DNA of 27,789 nucleotides from Chryseobacterium sp. UBA6632 (lineage in GTDB: Bacteria > Bacteroidota > Bacteroidia > Flavobacteriales > Weeksellaceae), in the NCBI GenBank assembly GCA_002455915.1, contig DKLU01000135.1:1-27789 (forward strand), given 5' to 3'. Position numbers and translations under genes: made by a program. A model generated the notes under the pieces. It saw only the letters and a program-made list of their open reading frames with translations. It ran no database searches and was not told where the DNA came from. Below are positions 24,951-27,789 of the stretch, one piece after another. Each line of letters starts with the position of its first letter. Positions within the stretch are counted from its first letter, which is position 1.

Positions 24951-24975
24951 AAACCCTCTGAACTTCAGAGGGTTT
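24951..24975. terminator. serS terminator
   Basis: AAACCCTCTGA (24951-24961) and TCAGAGGGTTT (24965-24975) form a perfect 11-bp stem with a 3-base loop, preceded by A-rich DNA and followed by ATCGTTTG. It lies 20 bases after the serS stop. Confidence 0.85.
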
Positions 24976-25078
24976 ATCGTTTGTATTGACTTTCTTCTAA
25001 ATGTTCGCTACAATTTTATTCGCAGCCAGCAGATTTCTTTATTTTGACTTCAAAGATTATTAGTTTTTTCATTGATTT

Positions 25079-25300
25079 TTGATTAGAATAAGCACACCTA
25101 TATATCTTTGTGTTTTTGGTGAATTTGCATTCATAAAGTGCACACATTTAAAATCAAAAAGCAAAGTGATTAAGGGGAAGAAAATCGAATTGCTTTACTA
25201 GATGCAAACATAACATTCCCATTTCGATTGGCGAAAATTTTCATCCTTAAATCGCTCCTTAAATCACTAAGGGTAGGTTGTAAGGGTTTTTATTTTGTTG
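25079..25300 (+). ncRNA. Candidate structured small RNA in the serS-LuxR gap
   Basis: The 381-base gap 24932-25312 holds the serS terminator and then this stretch, with no convincing ORF. A promoter-like pair, TTG (25079-25081) and TATCTTTG (25103-25110), is 21 bases apart. Downstream, GTGATTAAGG (25166-25175) can pair with CCTTAAATCGC (25245-25255), AAGAAAA (25178-25184) with TTTTCAT (25238-25244), and TCGAA (25185-25189) with TTCGA (25223-25227), forming a long imperfect stem with a loop of about 33 bases. CCTTA/TAAGG (25257-25261/25268-25272) and a T-rich stretch from 25287 could end it. The RNA would be about 175 nt. It could instead be a dispersed repeat or the trailer of the opposite luxR-type gene. 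Confidence 0.35.
25244..25267. repeat. Tandem 12-base repeat
   Basis: TCCTTAAATCGC (25244-25255) is followed at once by TCCTTAAATCAC (25256-25267), differing in one base. Either copy can pair with GTGATTAAGG at 25166-25175. Confidence 0.6.
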
Positions 25301-25312
25301 ATTTTTAAATGT

Positions 25313-26209
25313 TTACGCCATTATGGAATCTCGATAAACTTTGCTCAATTCTTTGATTTCTTTCTTGCTTTTTATCTCTACTTTCTTGTAAATATTGGAT
25401 AAATGAGTAGATAAAGTTTTTTCTGAAATGTTCAGCATACCGCTAATTTCAGCATATTTCAAATTCGGATTTTCTAAAAGCAATTTTAAAATTTCCGTTT
25501 CACGCGCCGAAAGCTTTTCAAAAGGAATGTGTTTTTTCATTTCTTTTTTTCGAAAGCCATACAAGAAAAAGTCTACAGAAACGACAAAAAAACCGATGCT
25601 GAAAGAAGTTTGTTCAATAAGTTGATTATCACCAAAAACTAATATCGTAACTGGAAGAGAAATTAAACCAAAGAAAGCTAAAATTCCGATAATATCGTGG
25701 GTTTTAAAAACCTTGGTTTTACGATTTTTAAACTTAGCGATTTGCTGTTTAATGACAATAATAGCTGCTAAAATAAATAAAGCCAGGAAAAAACTGAGGA
25801 AAAATACTCTGGAGGTTTCCAAAGATCCTGTCATGGTATATGGTAAAATAAACAACATAATTAATGTAATACAGGCAAACATTCCTATTGAACTGATGGA
25901 AAATTTCTTAAAAAATACAAGATCGTATTCATTTTTGATATAGATGAAATAATGAAGTGCCACTGCTAGGCCAATAATCCACGCGCAGATATTTTGCGAA
26001 ATAATATTTACATTAAATCGTTCATCAGGCAATAATCCTTCCACCACATTGTAAATAATTCCGGAAATTATTAATCCTAAAAATTTAAGATAAAAATTTC
26101 GGTCTCTTCTTTTCCACACAAAAAATAGTTGTACAGAAACTATAATTAGCAATACAATGAATATCAATATGCTAATAAATGTACTGAGGTAAAGCTCTGT
26201 ATTAAACAT
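25313..26209 (-). CDS. Seven-helix membrane protein with C-terminal LuxR-type HTH
   Basis: A 298-residue protein. Seven hydrophobic helices can be placed at about 7-31, 39-58, 70-91, 102-124, 132-152, 173-192 and 200-218. A LuxR/GerE helix-turn-helix follows at 233-298 (LSARETEILKLLLENPNLKY, then AEISGMLNISEKTLSTHLSNIYKKV). It should be a one-component, membrane-bound transcription regulator that senses something in or across the inner membrane; the helical part has no named domain that I recognise. It starts within the last 8 bases of the GNAT gene on the same strand, so the two are translationally coupled. Targets and signal are unknown. The stop is at 25313. Confidence 0.87.
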   Translation of the reverse strand: MFNTELYLSTFISILIFIVLLIIVSVQLFFVWKRRDRNFYLKFLGLIISGIIYNVVEGLLPDERFNVNIISQNICAWIIGLAVALHYFIYIKNEYDLVFFKKFSISSIGMFACITLIMLFILPYTMTGSLETSRVFFLSFFLALFILAAIIVIKQQIAKFKNRKTKVFKTHDIIGILAFFGLISLPVTILVFGDNQLIEQTSFSIGFFVVSVDFFLYGFRKKEMKKHIPFEKLSARETEILKLLLENPNLKYAEISGMLNISEKTLSTHLSNIYKKVEIKSKKEIKELSKVYRDSIMA

Positions 26210-26771
26210 ATTTCAGAAAATAAAGTGGATAATCTAGTTCAAAAGTCTCATGGAAAATAGTAAAGCCGTTTTTCTTATAAAAAGCTCTGTTTTCAGGCGT
26301 TGTGGTTTCTACATAAATCAACTGATTTTTATAAACTTCCAGGCTTTCTTTCAGTAATTTTGTGCCTACGCCGTTTCCTTGTTCGTCCGGAAGAACTCCC
26401 ATCAACCAAAGATGAATGAATTTTTCTTTTGGGTGATAATTACTTAATAATTTTTCTCTTGTTAAAACTTTAAACACATTTTCTACCCCAATACAGTTGA
26501 ATAAAAGTTTTGCTTCCAGAATAATTTTCTTCAATCCAGAGCCTTTTTCTTCAAGATATAAAACACAGCCTTTTTCATCATCACTTAGAAAAACCTGCCC
26601 ATAAAGCATAGACATATCAAATTGATATTCCATTAAAGATTTCAGTCTTTCATATCGGTTTCCTGATTTTTTTACTACAAAGTTGATGGAATTGGGAATA
26701 AGCACATCTATGAATGCTTTACACAAAATATCAACCACTTTTGCTCTGTCTTCATGGCGAGCCTTTTTCAT
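26202..26771 (-). CDS. GNAT family N-acetyltransferase
   Basis: A 189-residue acetyltransferase of the GNAT fold, which transfers acetyl from acetyl-CoA to an amine. The acetyl-CoA pyrophosphate-binding motif A is LMGVLPDEQGNGVGTKLL (about 128-145), followed by IYVETTTPENRAFYKKNGFTIFHE (motif B). The N-terminal KKARHEDRAKVVDILCKAF is the usual first strand and helix. The acceptor is not predictable. Its last 8 bases overlap the start of the membrane LuxR-type regulator, implying a shared mRNA. A good promoter (TTG-n20-TACATTTG) lies directly upstream. Confidence 0.9.
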   Translation of the reverse strand: MKKARHEDRAKVVDILCKAFIDVLIPNSINFVVKKSGNRYERLKSLMEYQFDMSMLYGQVFLSDDEKGCVLYLEEKGSGLKKIILEAKLLFNCIGVENVFKVLTREKLLSNYHPKEKFIHLWLMGVLPDEQGNGVGTKLLKESLEVYKNQLIYVETTTPENRAFYKKNGFTIFHETFELDYPLYFLKYV

Positions 26772-26784
26772 TCAGTTCTTTTTC

Positions 26785-26815
26785 CAAATGTACTGAAATA
26801 TGAAAGCGTTTGCAA
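26785..26815 (-). promoter_or_regulatory. Promoter of the GNAT-LuxR operon
   Basis: On the minus strand TTG (26815-26813) and TACATTTG (26792-26785) are separated by 20 bases, matching both Bacteroidota elements at proper spacing. The -7 element is 13 bases before the ATG at 26771, so the leader is very short. Confidence 0.65.
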
Positions 26816-26861
26816 TTCATTTTGAATGAGATAAGGTGATTTTAAGGAAAATTTAAATAAA

Positions 26862-26886
26862 AAGCCACCGAAATTTTCGGTGGCTT
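26862..26886 (-). terminator. Terminator of the 248-aa lipoprotein gene
   Basis: AAGCCACCGAAA (26862-26873) and TTTCGGTGGCTT (26875-26886) are perfect inverted copies around one base. On the minus strand the hairpin is followed by TTTATTTAAAT. It lies just past the lipoprotein stop at 26890. Confidence 0.85.
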
Positions 26887-26889
26887 CAT

Positions 26890-27636
26890 TTATTCAGTTA
26901 CAATGACGATTTTTTTATCCTTGTTAGTTAGTTTTTTCTCCTTTTCATAGAGCGATTCCAAATCATATTCTATTTTTACTGAGTGATCGTCGATTTGCTT
27001 TATCCAATCATGTTTTCCGGTGATAGATTTTCTTTTTCCATCAAATTTTAACGTCGTTCCTACTTGTTTTAAGAACATCATAAGCATTCCTTTGGTACTT
27101 CCTTCGCTTTCAGAGCCTCCTGCGGGCGAATTTTTGCTCATTGCATCTTCAATACTTTTAATGTTAAAATTGTCGGTATCGATGGTTAATGTTTTCCCGT
27201 CCCAATTATTATAGATGTTTTGATCTAAAGGCAATTTTTCCTGTTGAGTGTAAGCATTTAACTGTTTGTAATCACTTTGGTTAAAGTGGTCCAGTTTTAA
27301 AGCAAAAGCGGTGGGTTCATTATTTTCTTTTGTAGATTTCAAAAACATTTTCTTCATCAAACGTAATGAATCCGGATCTTTGGTTTTCAGCTTTCCCTGT
27401 TGTTTTTCCAAATCGTAGAAGCTCGTCCACTTTGAAGGAAGTTTATCCAAATCACCAAACTCTTTATTTTTCAAAGAATCGGGCGTCATCGCTTTCATTT
27501 CTTTTACAAAATCTTTAATATCAATATCTGTAATGGCTGTAGATGATGCATCTTGATGATAAACAACCTCAGAATTTATCTTGCATGATTGCAAGGCAAA
27601 AAGACTGATAATGAGTAAAAAGAATGTTTTTTTCAT
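26890..27636 (-). CDS. Lipoprotein of unknown function, 248 aa
   Basis: A 248-residue protein with a lipoprotein signal (LLIISLFALQSC, lipidated Cys at 18). The mature part is hydrophilic and Lys/Asp-rich with no family that I recognise. It has a repeated ion-pair texture (FGDLDKLPSKWTSFYDLEKQQGKLKTKDPDSL), a possible helical segment near MLMMFLKQVG, and a final strand-rich part (TTLKFDGKRKSITGKHDWIKQIDDHSVKIEYDLESLYEKEKK). The Cys is followed by KINSE, so it is likely kept facing the periplasm. It begins 16 bases after the stop of the gene cut by the right edge and is probably in its operon. A clean terminator follows. Confidence 0.8.
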   Translation of the reverse strand: MKKTFFLLIISLFALQSCKINSEVVYHQDASSTAITDIDIKDFVKEMKAMTPDSLKNKEFGDLDKLPSKWTSFYDLEKQQGKLKTKDPDSLRLMKKMFLKSTKENNEPTAFALKLDHFNQSDYKQLNAYTQQEKLPLDQNIYNNWDGKTLTIDTDNFNIKSIEDAMSKNSPAGGSESEGSTKGMLMMFLKQVGTTLKFDGKRKSITGKHDWIKQIDDHSVKIEYDLESLYEKEKKLTNKDKKIVIVTE

Positions 27637-27652
27637 GGTTAAAAAGTAATTA

Positions 27653-27789
27653 TTAATGACAATTCGTATTCGAATGTTGATGTGTGCTGTGATCTCCCGG
27701 CAAATGACAGTCGCCCTGATTGTCTTTTGAAATGGTCATAGCTTCTGCCCTTGCTGAAATATAAGGAATTCCCAATTCAAGGCCTCTTA
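27653..27789 (-). CDS. C-terminal fragment of an unidentified protein
   Basis: The minus strand is open from the right edge to a TAA at 27653-27655, giving the last 44 residues of a protein. It begins RGLELGIPYISARAEAM and ends in a His/Cys-rich tail with DCHLPGDHSTHQHS and a final TNCH. The tail has five His and two Cys in the last 19 residues, which could bind metal. I cannot name the protein. It is upstream of, and close to, the 248-residue lipoprotein gene. Confidence 0.6.
   Translation of the reverse strand, partial: RGLELGIPYISARAEAMTISKDNQGDCHLPGDHSTHQHSNTNCH

Noticed and set aside
25170..25244. 24-codon ORF on the minus strand in the serS-LuxR gap
   Set aside because: Very short, no promoter or family likeness, and it lies fully within the predicted RNA stem.
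1..27789. tRNA, rRNA, CRISPR array or insertion sequence
   Set aside because: Reading through the gaps I saw no cloverleaf-type sequence, regular spaced repeats, transposase motif or terminal inverted repeats; a dedicated search was not possible.

Overview
The window looks like chromosomal DNA of a Bacteroidota bacterium, most likely family Weeksellaceae (Chryseobacterium or a close relative). It is AT-rich and packed with flavobacterial house-keeping genes. It has no obvious Shine-Dalgarno signals, several copies of the Bacteroidota -7 promoter element TAnnTTTG, and a small GG-leader 'bacteriocin-like' peptide of the type common in Chryseobacterium. The genus call is inference; no rRNA gene is present to confirm it.

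Layout. 1-2932 (minus strand): pgi, then a small toxin-antitoxin pair, then folD, which is cut by the left edge. 3173-4603: an exported GH125 alpha-mannosidase. 4685-5596 (minus): a DUF4349 lipoprotein. 5805-7163: an acyl-CoA dehydrogenase of the glutaryl-CoA dehydrogenase type. 7246-7623 (minus): DoxX. 7780-8028: a cysteine-rich GG-leader peptide with its own promoter and a perfect terminator hairpin. 8116-11868 (minus): an AI-2E family permease and Lon protease. 12127-14267: a SurA/PpiD-like peptidyl-prolyl isomerase broken by a one-base frameshift near 14041. 14396-17560: MlaD, a membrane Fe-S oxidoreductase and a CCG-domain Fe-S protein. 17666-23072: a surface-glycan type cluster (FkbM methyltransferase, a conserved 162-aa protein, GT4 glycosyltransferase, asparagine-synthetase homologue, Wzx-like flippase), the last four genes separated by 0-4 bases. 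23093-24931: a small lipoprotein and serS. 25313-26771 (minus): a GNAT acetyltransferase overlapping a seven-helix membrane protein with a LuxR-type DNA-binding tail. 26890-27789 (minus): a lipoprotein and the C-terminal end of an unidentified protein cut by the right edge.

No insertion sequence, CRISPR array, rRNA or tRNA was seen. The most interesting items are the orphan GG-leader Cys-rich peptide; a promoter-led, hairpin-forming stretch without a convincing ORF at 25079-25300 that could be a small RNA; the asparagine-synthetase homologue that lacks the glutaminase nucleophile inside a glycan cluster; the toxin-antitoxin pair wedged in front of folD; and the frameshift in the periplasmic foldase gene. 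Short-unit palindromic spacers at 7172-7242, 8085-8118 and 16697-16750 look like members of one class of intergenic low-complexity DNA.
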